From: Gammaproteobacteria bacterium
GTDB lineage: Bacteria; Pseudomonadota; Gammaproteobacteria; Pseudomonadales; Pseudomonadaceae
DNA: 64,000 nt
Direction of reading: 5' to 3'
Assembly (NCBI GenBank): GCA_018816095.1
Contig: JAHIWP010000055.1
Location: 1-64,000, forward strand
The notes beneath the pieces were generated by a model. That model did no database searches and was not told the origin of the DNA. It saw only the letters and a program-made list of their open reading frames with translations. This document shows, piece by piece, positions 27,972-36,968 of the stretch (position 1 is the stretch's first letter; each line of letters starts with the position of its first letter). A program made the position numbers and the translations under genes.

Positions 27972-29939
27972 ATGGAATTTAAGTCCCGTAAGCCCGTATT
28001 GCGTTTTGCGCCTGCCAAAGCAGGTTTTGCGTTTGTTGGCATCCTGCCTCTGCTGGTGGCGGCGCATGCCCAGGCCGTGGAATTCAGCTTCGCCGACAAT
28101 GAAATAACCGGCTCCATCGACTCCACCGTGTCCTACGGCCAACTCTGGCGCGTACAGGGTCAGGACAAGACCAACAACGACATCAATACCAACGACGGTA
28201 ACCGTAATTTCGATACCGGCTTGGTTTCCGAAGTGTTCAAAATCACTACGGATATGGAAGCGCGCTATCAGAACTACGGCGTGTTTGTCCGTGGTACAGC
28301 GTTCTATGACACCCAGATCATGGATAAGCGCAACGACTACCTAAGCCAGAACAACCCCTCGCAGCCTAGCCAAAGCACGCCGAACGATTCGAGTTTCACC
28401 TATGAGACTCGCCACAAGGCCGGCCGTGGTGCTCAAATTCTCGATGCTTATGTGTATGGCAATTGGGATGTGGCTGACATGCCAGTTTCCGGGCGTTTCG
28501 GTAAGCAGGTATTTAACTGGGGCGAAGGCTTGTTCTACCGCGGTGGCGTGAATACCACCAACCCGGTTGATGCTGCTAAGTTCCGCCTGCCAGGCGCTGA
28601 GCTGAAAGAAGTGCTTGTACCGGTTGAGGCTCTAAGCTTCAACGTAGGCCTGACCGATAACCTTTCGATGGAAGCTTTCTATCAGTTCAACTGGAAAGAA
28701 AGTGCCATTGACCCGGTAGGGACTTACTTCTCTGAAACAGACTTGTTTGCTGATGGTGGAAACACTGCTTATAACTCCGCTGATGCATTGGCTGGCCTAC
28801 TGACGCCAAACATTAATTTCGGAGGGAACTCCCTGTACGGTGCTCTTTCATCCAATCCTGCAACGGGTTTACGTGGTAGTGAGTTTGCTACACCCAACGC
28901 ATTCAAAGTCGCCAGTGTTGGACCAGACATAAATGCTAAGAATGACGGTCAATACGGCTTCAACTTCAAGTACATTGCAGAGCAACTAAACTCGACAGAA
29001 TTTGGTGCGTACTTTGTAAATTACCACTCGAAAGAGCCGCAGATATACGCTGACGTAAATAGTGCTTACAACGGCATCAACGGTGCGCAGTACGCCGCTC
29101 TGCTTGGTAACGCAGGTGTTCTTGGGGCGGCGGCTCTTGGCGGTACTACTGCGCAGAATATTGTCGGTGGCCTTCTGGCTGTTGACTTGGGGAATCAGGT
29201 TCAAGCTCGCCGCGAGTATGTCGAAGCCATTCGTATGTATGGCTTCAGTTTCAACACTACAATCAACGAAACTTCGGTGTTTGGCGAACTCTCCTATCGC
29301 CCCAACTTGCCTATTGGTATAGCTGCAACCAACGATGCGTTGCAGCAGTTGCTTGGTCAGGCAACCCAGTTTGCTCTGAAACAGTCGATCAGTGTTGCTG
29401 GTCAGGATCTGAGTATGGGTGACTCGCTACATAACTATGAACGCGTTGAGGCATACAACACATCCTTCGGTGCCATAGAAAATTTCGGCCCTGTACTCGG
29501 TTTCGACTCCCTTTACGGTATTGCTGAACTTGCTTCAGAACATCTGCGTGGTAGTGACTTGAAGTACACCGACTACCAGGGCAATACGCGTTATTACTCG
29601 GGTCGTGGTAACAGTGCTTACACCAGTGGTGGCGATCGTGATGATCAGGTCAATAAGAATGCCTATGGTTATACCTTGGTGTTGAGTGGCACTTGGAATG
29701 ACGTCTATGCCGGTGTAAACGTTTCACCATACGCCGTATACAAGGACGACTTCGAAGGTAACTCCTACCAGACCGGTAACTTCATTGAGGGTCGTAAGGC
29801 TTATACCCTTGGTGTGAAAGCCAGCTACCTGAATAGTCTGGAAGCTGAATTGGCATACACCGAGTTCTTCGGTGGTGGCCAGAACAACGGCAGCCGCGAT
29901 CGCGATAATATCGGCGTCAACGTTAAGTATTCCTTCTAA
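27972..29939 (+). CDS. DUF1302 family outer-membrane protein
   Basis: The 655-residue product starts at 27972, where GGAGAAG lies upstream; a longer frame from 27918 is not supported. The N-terminus is a signal peptide ending HAQA. The mature part begins VEFSFADNEITGSIDSTVSYG and ends in a Phe (VNVKYSF), typical of an outer-membrane beta barrel. Strong local similarity to the DUF1302 family is seen in GRFGKQVFNWGEGLFYRGGVNTTNP. The family often occurs with DUF1329 and an RND exporter. The middle third (about 28.7-29.4 kb) has visibly lower GC and other codon choices than the ends. Terminal Phe and signal imply outer-membrane location; the substrate is unknown. Confidence 0.88.
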   Translation: MEFKSRKPVLRFAPAKAGFAFVGILPLLVAAHAQAVEFSFADNEITGSIDSTVSYGQLWRVQGQDKTNNDINTNDGNRNFDTGLVSEVFKITTDMEARYQNYGVFVRGTAFYDTQIMDKRNDYLSQNNPSQPSQSTPNDSSFTYETRHKAGRGAQILDAYVYGNWDVADMPVSGRFGKQVFNWGEGLFYRGGVNTTNPVDAAKFRLPGAELKEVLVPVEALSFNVGLTDNLSMEAFYQFNWKESAIDPVGTYFSETDLFADGGNTAYNSADALAGLLTPNINFGGNSLYGALSSNPATGLRGSEFATPNAFKVASVGPDINAKNDGQYGFNFKYIAEQLNSTEFGAYFVNYHSKEPQIYADVNSAYNGINGAQYAALLGNAGVLGAAALGGTTAQNIVGGLLAVDLGNQVQARREYVEAIRMYGFSFNTTINETSVFGELSYRPNLPIGIAATNDALQQLLGQATQFALKQSISVAGQDLSMGDSLHNYERVEAYNTSFGAIENFGPVLGFDSLYGIAELASEHLRGSDLKYTDYQGNTRYYSGRGNSAYTSGGDRDDQVNKNAYGYTLVLSGTWNDVYAGVNVSPYAVYKDDFEGNSYQTGNFIEGRKAYTLGVKASYLNSLEAELAYTEFFGGGQNNGSRDRDNIGVNVKYSF

Positions 29940-30005
29940 ACATAACTAGAAAAGACCGAGTGCCTGCGGGCGCTCGGTTGATGACTTATTTCACGGAGAA
30001 TCAAG

Positions 30006-31376
30006 ATGCTGAAAAAGCACACGCTGATGGGTGCTGCCATTGCGCTAGCCTTGTCCGCTGGCAGCGCGCTGGCTGCAGTTTCGCCGCAAGAAGCGGCCAA
30101 ATTGGGTGCAAGCCTTACCCCGTTTGGCGCCGAGAAAGCCGGTAACGCAGCGGGCACTATTCCTGAGTGGACGGGTGGTATCACCAAGGCGCCGGCAGGT
30201 TACACCCGGCCGGGCCAGCATCACGTTGACCCCTTTGCGGCTGATAAACCGCTGTTCACCATCACCAAGGCCAACCTCGACCAGTACAAAGACAACCTGA
30301 CCCCAGGTCAGATTGCCATGTTCAACACCTACCCCAATAGCTACCAGATGCCGGTTTATCAGACTCGCCGCTCTGGCTCGGCGCCGCAGTGGGTGTATGA
30401 CAACACGCTGAAGAATGCCACCACTGCCAAGCTGCTCGATGGTGGTAACGGCTTCTCCGATGCCTACGGCGGTATTCCATTCCCAATTCCGCAGAATGGT
30501 GTAGAGGTGCTGTGGAACCACATTGCCCGCTACCGGGGGACTTACATTGTGCGTCGTGCATCCGAAGTGGCTGTGCAGCGTAACGGCAGCTACTCCCTGG
30601 TGACCTCGCAGCAGGAAGCCATGTTCAAGTTCTACGACCCGAAAGGGACCGCAGCCGACCTGAACAACATCATGTTCTACTACTTGTCCTTCACTAAGAG
30701 CCCGGCGCGTTTGGCCGGCGGTGCGGTACTGCTACACGAAACCCTCGACCAGGTAAAAGAGCCGCGTCAGGCTTGGGGCTATAACGCCGGTCAGCGTCGC
30801 GTCCGTCGTGCACCGAACCTGGCTTATGACACGCCGATTGCTGCGGCTGATGGCCTGCGTACTGCAGACGACACCGACATGATCAACGGCTCGCCAGATC
30901 GTTATGACTGGAAGCTGGTGGGCAAGAAGGAAATCTATATTCCTTATAACAGCTACAAAGTCACCAGCCCGGACGTCAAGTACGAGGACCTGCTGCAAGT
31001 GGGTCACCTGAACCCGGCGGTTACGCGTAACGAATTGCACCGCGTATGGGTGGTTGAGGGCACGCTGAAGTCCGGCGCTCGCCACATCTATTCCAAGCGT
31101 ACTTTGTTCCTCGACGAGGACAGCTGGCAGGTTGCTGTGGCTGATCAGTACGACGGCCGTGGCGAGCTGTGGCGCGTCTCGATTGCCTACCTGAAAAACT
31201 ACTACGACCTGCCGACCACCTGGTCTGCGTTGGATACCTTCCATGACCTGCAGGCGCGTCGTTATCACGTACAAAACCTGGATAACGAAGAGCCAAGCAC
31301 CATCGACTTCAGCCAGGCCGTGCCGGATGACGGTTACTTCAAGCCTGCTGCACTGCGTCGCCGCGGTACACGTTAA
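30006..31376 (+). CDS. DUF1329 family periplasmic/outer-membrane-associated protein
   Basis: The 456-residue protein has a signal peptide (MLKKHTLMGAAIALALSAGSALA) and the DUF1329 signature segments EAAKLGASLTPFGAEKAGN, IPEWTGG and the C-terminal FHDLQARRYHVQNLDNEE. DUF1329 proteins have a LolB-like fold and are thought to bind lipid-like cargo; that role is family-based inference. It follows the DUF1302 gene by 66 bases with no terminator between, and is followed by a very strong hairpin, so the first two genes are the main unit. Confidence 0.9.
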   Translation: MLKKHTLMGAAIALALSAGSALAAVSPQEAAKLGASLTPFGAEKAGNAAGTIPEWTGGITKAPAGYTRPGQHHVDPFAADKPLFTITKANLDQYKDNLTPGQIAMFNTYPNSYQMPVYQTRRSGSAPQWVYDNTLKNATTAKLLDGGNGFSDAYGGIPFPIPQNGVEVLWNHIARYRGTYIVRRASEVAVQRNGSYSLVTSQQEAMFKFYDPKGTAADLNNIMFYYLSFTKSPARLAGGAVLLHETLDQVKEPRQAWGYNAGQRRVRRAPNLAYDTPIAAADGLRTADDTDMINGSPDRYDWKLVGKKEIYIPYNSYKVTSPDVKYEDLLQVGHLNPAVTRNELHRVWVVEGTLKSGARHIYSKRTLFLDEDSWQVAVADQYDGRGELWRVSIAYLKNYYDLPTTWSALDTFHDLQARRYHVQNLDNEEPSTIDFSQAVPDDGYFKPAALRRRGTR

Positions 31377-31392
31377 GCCGCGACTCGGTTGA

Positions 31393-31426
31393 GCAAAAGG
31401 CCGCTACTGTTGTAGCGGCCTTTTGC
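31393..31426 (+). terminator. Strong hairpin terminator after DUF1329
   Basis: A 15-bp perfect stem (GCAAAAGGCCGCTAC with its complement) around a 4-base loop, containing TTTT in the right arm, lies 17 bases after the DUF1329 stop. The A/T symmetry also allows termination from the opposite strand. It may separate the first two genes from the Ycf48-like/MMPL pair, or allow partial read-through. Confidence 0.8.
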
Positions 31427-31571
31427 TATTTGTCAGTCGAACAGGGCATGGTAGACGGCCGGGTTTAACAAAACATAACGTCGCGCCGATTGTCAGGCCT
31501 TTTGAAAGCTCAGTAGGATAGGCGTACTGCTATAAGCGTAGTGCTACCTATAAGAATAAGGGGGAAGGTAT

Positions 31572-32657
31572 ATGAGTGAGCCCGTTATGCGGCGCACCCA
31601 GGCCGGTCATGCTGTGGGGTTTTCCCGCACACCGGTGCTCCGCCACTCACCGATAGCCAAAGCGCTGTCGCTGTGCGGTGTGCTATCCATGCTGATGTTG
31701 GCCAGTGCGCCACTGCAAGCTGCCAGCAATGAAGGCAGTAAATTTTCAGTAATGTCTGCCAAAGCCTCACACACGCTTTTGCTCGATGTAGCCAGCCTGG
31801 GTAAGCGCCTGGTCACCGTCGGTGATCGCGGGCACATCCTCTACTCCGATGACAATGGCGGAAGCTGGGTTCAGGCCAAAGTGCCGACCAAGCAAGTGCT
31901 CACTGCCGTGTTCTTTATCGACGACAGCCATGGCTGGGCCGTGGGCCACGATGCGCAGATTCTCGCCACGACCGATGGCGGCGCGACGTGGATCAAGCAG
32001 TTCGAAGACCTTGAGCGTGAAGCGCCACTATTGGATGTTTGGTTCAAAGACCGCAACAACGGTTATGCCGTCGGCGCGTATGGCGCCTTGTTGGAAACCA
32101 GCGATGGTGGCGCCAACTGGGAAGACATCAGCGAGCGCATGGATAACGAAGATGCCTATCACCTGAACGCCATTGTCGAAGTCAAAGACTCTGGCCTGTT
32201 CGTCGTCGGCGAGCAGGGTGTGATGTTCCGTTCCCCGGATTGGGGGCAGACTTGGGAAACCCTGGAAGGACCTTACGAGGGTTCGCTGTTCGGTGCCCTG
32301 GGCACTGATGAAGCTGGAACGCTGCTGGTCTATGGCCTGCGCGGGCATTTGTTCCGTTCCGCCGACTTCGGTACCACCTGGCAGGCGATTAGCCTGAATA
32401 CCGCTAACAATGGCCCGCTTGAATTTGGTCTGGCTGACGGCAACCGTCTGGCTGACGGTTCCATTGTGGTGGTTGGGCATGGTGGCACGGTACTCAAGAG
32501 CACCGACAACGGCCGCAATTTCAGTGTGACCAATCGTGCCGACCGGCTTTCGCTGGCTGGCGTTGCAGCAATGGAAAACGGCAATCTGATTCTAGTAGGG
32601 CAGGGTGGCGTTCACGCTGCTGCACCTACGGGCGCTGATCTGGGCCAACAACAATAA
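31572..32657 (+). CDS. Ycf48/BNR-repeat beta-propeller protein, exported
   Basis: The 361-residue protein has a signal peptide with its hydrophobic core near residues 35-50 after an Arg/Pro-rich N-terminus. Six repeats of the Asp-box type follow between about residues 84 and 320 (SDDNGGSW, TTDGGATW, TSDGGANW, SPDWGQTW, SADFGTTW, STDNGRNF), a beta-propeller like Ycf48/Hcf136 photosystem assembly factors and sialidase repeats. A role in assembling or stabilising the adjacent RND protein is plausible but unproven. It starts after a purine-rich GGGGGAAGG binding site and ends 15 bases before the exporter gene. Confidence 0.85.
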   Translation: MSEPVMRRTQAGHAVGFSRTPVLRHSPIAKALSLCGVLSMLMLASAPLQAASNEGSKFSVMSAKASHTLLLDVASLGKRLVTVGDRGHILYSDDNGGSWVQAKVPTKQVLTAVFFIDDSHGWAVGHDAQILATTDGGATWIKQFEDLEREAPLLDVWFKDRNNGYAVGAYGALLETSDGGANWEDISERMDNEDAYHLNAIVEVKDSGLFVVGEQGVMFRSPDWGQTWETLEGPYEGSLFGALGTDEAGTLLVYGLRGHLFRSADFGTTWQAISLNTANNGPLEFGLADGNRLADGSIVVVGHGGTVLKSTDNGRNFSVTNRADRLSLAGVAAMENGNLILVGQGGVHAAAPTGADLGQQQ

Positions 32658-32672
32658 GCCGGGAGCCTTTGC

Positions 32673-35027
32673 ATGAGTAAGCATCAACAACAACCTGCCT
32701 CCTTTCTAGAGCGGTTGATTTTCAACAATCGTCCGGCCGTGATTCTGCTGTGCTTGTTGATCAGTTTGTTTCTGTTCTTCCAGGCGGCGCAAGTGCGTCC
32801 GCAGACCAGCTTCGAGAAGATGATTCCGCTGGGGCATCCCTACATCCAGAAGATGCTCGAACACCGTAATGATCTGGCTAACCTGGGTAACACCGTGCGT
32901 ATCTCGGTGGAAGCGGTGGACGGCGATATCTTCAGCAAGGAATACATGGAGACGCTGCGTCAGATCAACGACGAAGCCTTCTATATTCCGGGTGTCGATC
33001 GCTCTGGCCTGAAGTCGCTGTGGAGTCCTAGCGTACGCTGGACCGAAGTGACTGAAGAAGGTTTTGCCGGCGGTGAGGTGATTCCGCAAACCTACGACGG
33101 TTCTTCCGAAAGCCTGGAAGAGCTGCGCAGCAACATCCTCAAGTCTGGGCAGATCGGCCGTCTGGTGGCCAACAACTTCAAATCGAGCATTGTCGATTTG
33201 CCGTTGCTGGAGTCCTATGCCGACCCTGCAGACCAGAGCAAGCAGATCCCGTTGGATTACCAGAAGTTCTCCCACGAGCTGGAAGAGAAGATCCGCGACA
33301 AGTACGAAGCGCAGAACCCCAACGTCAAAATTCACATTATCGGTTTCGCCAAGAAAGTCGGTGATTTGATCGATGGCCTGATTGGCGTGGCACTGTTCTT
33401 TGCTGTGGCAATCGGCATCACCTTCGTGCTGCTGCTGTGGTTCACCCACTGCTTCAAGAGCACCCTGGCGGTGGTATTGACCACCCTGATTGCCGTGGTT
33501 TGGCAGTTGGGCCTGTTGCATACCCTAGGTTTCGGTCTTGACCCTTATTCGATGCTGGTACCGTTTCTGGTGTTTGCCATCGGTATTTCCCACGGTGTGC
33601 AGAAGATCAACGGTATTGCCATGGCTTCTGGCGAGGCAACCGACTCGCTGTCAGCCGCACGCATGGCCTTCCGTCAGTTATTTATTCCGGGGTTGGTCGC
33701 GCTGTTGTCGGACGCCGTGGGCTTTATCACCCTGTTGTTGATCGACATCGGTGTGATCCGCGAGCTGGCCATTGGCGCCTCCATGGGTGTCGCGGTAATC
33801 ATCCTGACCAACTTGATTCTGCTGCCGGTGATGATTTCCTATATCGGCATCAGCAAGAAAGCGGTGCAGATCAGCCGTGAAGACGCGGTTAAAGAACACC
33901 CGTTCTGGCGCTTAATCTCGAACTGCGCGCACCCCATGGTGGCCCCGATTTCCGTGGTGGTGGCGGTCGTCGCCTTGGCTGGCGGTGTGTGGTACGGGCA
34001 GAACCTGAAGATCGGTGACCTTGACCAAGGTGCACCGGAGCTGCATCCGGATTCGCGTTACAACCTGGATAACGACTTCGTCATCCGCAACTACTCCACC
34101 AGCTCCGATGTTCTGGTGATCATGGTCAAGACGGCGGCTGAAGGCTGCTCGACTTACCCGACTCTGTCGGCCATGGATGAGTTGATGTGGAAGATGGAGA
34201 ACACCGAAGGCGTGCAGTCGGCCATTTCCATGGTCACCGTGTCGCGTCAGGTGATCAAGGGCATGAACGAGGGCAACCTGAAATGGGAAACCCTGTCGCG
34301 TAACCAGGACGTACTGAACAACTCCATTGCCCGGGCCGATGGCCTGTATAATGGCGATTGCTCAGTGGCGCCGGTGCTGATCTTCCTCACCGACCATAAG
34401 GCCGAAACCCTGACGCGTGCGGTTAACGTTGCCGAAGAGTTTGCCAAAGAGAACAACAAGGACGGCCTGGAGTTCATCCTGGCGGCCGGTAACGCGGGTA
34501 TCGAGGCGGCCACCAATGAGGTGATTGCCGCGTCTGAAACCACCATGCTGATCGCGGTGTATGCGGCCGTGAGCATCATGTGCCTGCTGACCTTCCGTTC
34601 GTTGGCCGCGACACTGTGCGTAATCCTGCCGCTGGTACTGACTTCGGTGCTGGGTAACGCGTTGATGGCCTATATGGGCATTGGTGTGAAGGTCGCGACG
34701 CTTCCAGTAATTGCCCTGGGTGTGGGTATTGGTGTCGACTACGGCATCTATATCTACAGCCGTCTGGAGACCTACTTGCGTCAAGGCTTGTCGTTGCAGG
34801 AAGCCTATTACGAGACGCTCAAGTCGACAGGTAAAGCGGTGCTGTTCACCGGCGTCTGCCTGGCGATCGGTGTGGCCACCTGGATCTTCTCGACGATCAA
34901 GTTCCAGGCTGACATGGGCTTGATGCTGACCTTTATGTTCCTCTGGAACATGATTGGCGCGATCTGGCTGCTGCCTGCCCTGGCGCGCTTCCTGATCAAC
35001 CCAGAGAAGCTGCGCAACAAGGCCTGA
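32673..35027 (+). CDS. MMPL-family RND transporter (HpnN-like)
   Basis: Inner-membrane exporter of 784 residues with the RND layout: one N-terminal span (about 24-42), a large periplasmic loop (about 45-230), five spans (about 232-390), a second periplasmic loop and a final set of five spans (about 620-770). The motif GVGIGVDYGIYIYSR in the second half and GISHGVQK in the first contain the conserved residues of the proton-relay helices of the MMPL/HpnN/patched group. No membrane-fusion protein or TolC gene is adjacent; the DUF1302/DUF1329 proteins could replace them. Likely exports a lipophilic compound. Confidence 0.9.
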   Translation: MSKHQQQPASFLERLIFNNRPAVILLCLLISLFLFFQAAQVRPQTSFEKMIPLGHPYIQKMLEHRNDLANLGNTVRISVEAVDGDIFSKEYMETLRQINDEAFYIPGVDRSGLKSLWSPSVRWTEVTEEGFAGGEVIPQTYDGSSESLEELRSNILKSGQIGRLVANNFKSSIVDLPLLESYADPADQSKQIPLDYQKFSHELEEKIRDKYEAQNPNVKIHIIGFAKKVGDLIDGLIGVALFFAVAIGITFVLLLWFTHCFKSTLAVVLTTLIAVVWQLGLLHTLGFGLDPYSMLVPFLVFAIGISHGVQKINGIAMASGEATDSLSAARMAFRQLFIPGLVALLSDAVGFITLLLIDIGVIRELAIGASMGVAVIILTNLILLPVMISYIGISKKAVQISREDAVKEHPFWRLISNCAHPMVAPISVVVAVVALAGGVWYGQNLKIGDLDQGAPELHPDSRYNLDNDFVIRNYSTSSDVLVIMVKTAAEGCSTYPTLSAMDELMWKMENTEGVQSAISMVTVSRQVIKGMNEGNLKWETLSRNQDVLNNSIARADGLYNGDCSVAPVLIFLTDHKAETLTRAVNVAEEFAKENNKDGLEFILAAGNAGIEAATNEVIAASETTMLIAVYAAVSIMCLLTFRSLAATLCVILPLVLTSVLGNALMAYMGIGVKVATLPVIALGVGIGVDYGIYIYSRLETYLRQGLSLQEAYYETLKSTGKAVLFTGVCLAIGVATWIFSTIKFQADMGLMLTFMFLWNMIGAIWLLPALARFLINPEKLRNKA

Positions 35028-35046
35028 GCTTGAACGCAGCCCCACT

Positions 35047-35082
35047 AAAAACCGCGGCCTAAACCTTGGGTCGCGGTTTTTT
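35047..35082 (+). terminator. Rho-independent terminator after the MMPL gene
   Basis: AAAACCGCG pairs with CGCGGTTTT around a 15-base loop and is followed by two more T residues, 20 bases after the stop. It closes the DUF1302-to-MMPL block. Confidence 0.8.
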
Positions 35083-35089
35083 ATTGCCA

Positions 35090-35327
35090 GCGGGGTAGAT
35101 TACAAATGGCTTCTGTCGGCGCGGGCTTGCCAACGAATCGCGCCGACGCCAGCCGCTTCGCGGACAATTTCGCGCCTACATGGTCGTGCATAGCCTATTA
35201 GGTGAGGAGCGTCGATAACTGCCGGTGGGTTGCGTGGCGTATAGGTTGCGCAGTTGCTGCGCAACTCCGGCTCTGCATCACTCACCCTACAAAAGCGCTG
35301 CGCACAGGCTGATGGATTGCATTGCGA
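35090..35327. repeat. Degenerate REP/palindromic-element remnants between the MMPL and batD genes
   Basis: The gap has no gene. It contains GGCGCGGGCTTGCC near 35118, similar to Pseudomonas REP cores, a 9-bp perfect hairpin GTTGCGCAG/CTGCGCAAC at 35245-35265, and flanks GGTGAGG and ACTCACCCTAC that resemble the ends of the palindromic element at 55306-55416. It looks like a decayed copy of small non-autonomous repeats, which also separate two convergent operons here. Confidence 0.45.
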
Positions 35328-36968
35328 CTAGCGCGGATACAGCGGTGGCAGGGCGCTGGTGTCTTGGCTGGCGGTGCCTTCGAGGTCTTCTGCGGCGGGT
35401 AGGCTACGGATCGCCAGCCACAGGTTACGGCCCTGCCAGTGTTGGCCGCTTTCGCTGTACAGGGCGCCATTCAGGCCGTCGAGGGCGTCGGACAGCGGGG
35501 TAAAGCGCGCGGCCATATCAGCAAGGGTTTCCGGCTGTTGGCGGGCCCAGGCATCCAATGCATGGCGGGTCGCTTGCGTGTCGTTGGCCAGGCATGTGCG
35601 CTTGAGTTCGTCGAGCAGATCGCGTGGGTTGGGGCCTGCTTGCTGGTTCGGCAATACGGCCGGCTGGCGGCGGGCACGCCACCAAAGGGTAAAGCCGAGC
35701 AGGGTGGTCAGGCTCAGCAGCGCACTGCTCAACTGCCAAGGCCAGAGTTGTACGGTGGATACGCTGACGGGCCCAGGTCGTGTGGTTTCAACCGCCAGCG
35801 TCTCAAGGTTCGGGTTGGCGGCGACCTGCAGGGTGCGGGCTGGCAAATTGCTGCGCTCCAGTTGATCGGTTGTGGTGTTCCACCACAGCACTTCAATGGC
35901 CGGCAGGGCAATTATCCCTTCACGATTGGCCACCAAGGCTTCGCGTTCTTCGCGGCTACCTATCAGTCCGTTGTCACTGGCTTGATTGGCCAGTTGTGGC
36001 TGGTCCGGGTAGCGCCGTAGGCCGTTTACCTGGGTGGCGGGCAATGGCGGTAATTGTGCGCTGGCCAACCCTTCGGCCTTGAGCAGCAGGCTGCGGGTCA
36101 GTGAGTCGCCAACTCTCGCCTCGTCTGGTTGCGGGCTCCACACTTCACTTAGGCTCACGGCGCGCGCTGGCAGCCAGGGTGCGTCGGGCGGATAGCTGGC
36201 CGGCTTGGCCTTCACCTGCAGTGGGATTTCTGGGGACTTAACCCGCACCACCTTGCCCGGCCGGGGGCCGAATGGGTTGTAGGTATTGCTGCTGGCGCGA
36301 TCAACCGCCGTGGCGGAAAAGGCTTGCGCGGGAATCAATAGCTCGCCGCTTTCTTGGGGGAAGATGGCGTAGCGCAATTCGATCACGCCATGGCGTATGC
36401 CATTGATGTCTTTCTCATAGGTGCGCGGCTCACCCAGCGGCTCAACGCGGGCCTGGGGCATCTCGAGCGGGCTCAGGCTGCTGTCATCGTAAAGTGAAAC
36501 AGAGTGGTAGATCCGCAGCGTCAGCACTGTTTGCGCCTGCACGTAGACGCTTTCCTGATCCAGGCTGGCATCGATAAACACCGGGGCTAAACGGCTGTCA
36601 GCGGCGCTCGTGCCTTGCTGCACGTGCAGGGTGATCGGTGTGCTTTGCAGCTGGGCAAGTTTCAGCGGTGGTATCACCACATAGCCGCTGTGCTTGGGTT
36701 GGAGGGTGATGATCCAGCGCGTACTGGCTTGCGCGGCACTGCCATTATTGGTCAGGCGATTGACCTGGCGGGTGCCGAGCACCTCGAACAACTCATAGAG
36801 CGGCTGCAGGTCGGGTTTGCCGAATAGCGTGGTGTCCTGGGACTCAAGCGTGAGTTCGACGCTCTCGCCGGCATTCAGGCGAGTGCGGTCGACAGTGGCG
36901 TTCAGGCTCTGCGCGCTGACGTTTAGGGTCAGCAGGCTAAGCAAAAGGGTACAGAGCAGTCGGCTCAT
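35328..36968 (-). CDS. batD: BatD family protein
   Basis: The 546-residue protein starts with a signal peptide (MSRLLCTLLLSLLTLNVSAQ) and continues with beta-sandwich repeats (SLNATVDRTRLNAGESVELTLESQ), the N-terminal mark of BatD. One membrane span lies near residues 410-430, followed by a short cytoplasmic tail. BatD belongs to the MoxR-associated 'aerotolerance' operons; its role is periplasmic and not defined. It is last in the operon and overlaps batBC by 4 bases. Confidence 0.9.
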   Translation of the reverse strand: MSRLLCTLLLSLLTLNVSAQSLNATVDRTRLNAGESVELTLESQDTTLFGKPDLQPLYELFEVLGTRQVNRLTNNGSAAQASTRWIITLQPKHSGYVVIPPLKLAQLQSTPITLHVQQGTSAADSRLAPVFIDASLDQESVYVQAQTVLTLRIYHSVSLYDDSSLSPLEMPQARVEPLGEPRTYEKDINGIRHGVIELRYAIFPQESGELLIPAQAFSATAVDRASSNTYNPFGPRPGKVVRVKSPEIPLQVKAKPASYPPDAPWLPARAVSLSEVWSPQPDEARVGDSLTRSLLLKAEGLASAQLPPLPATQVNGLRRYPDQPQLANQASDNGLIGSREEREALVANREGIIALPAIEVLWWNTTTDQLERSNLPARTLQVAANPNLETLAVETTRPGPVSVSTVQLWPWQLSSALLSLTTLLGFTLWWRARRQPAVLPNQQAGPNPRDLLDELKRTCLANDTQATRHALDAWARQQPETLADMAARFTPLSDALDGLNGALYSESGQHWQGRNLWLAIRSLPAAEDLEGTASQDTSALPPLYPR

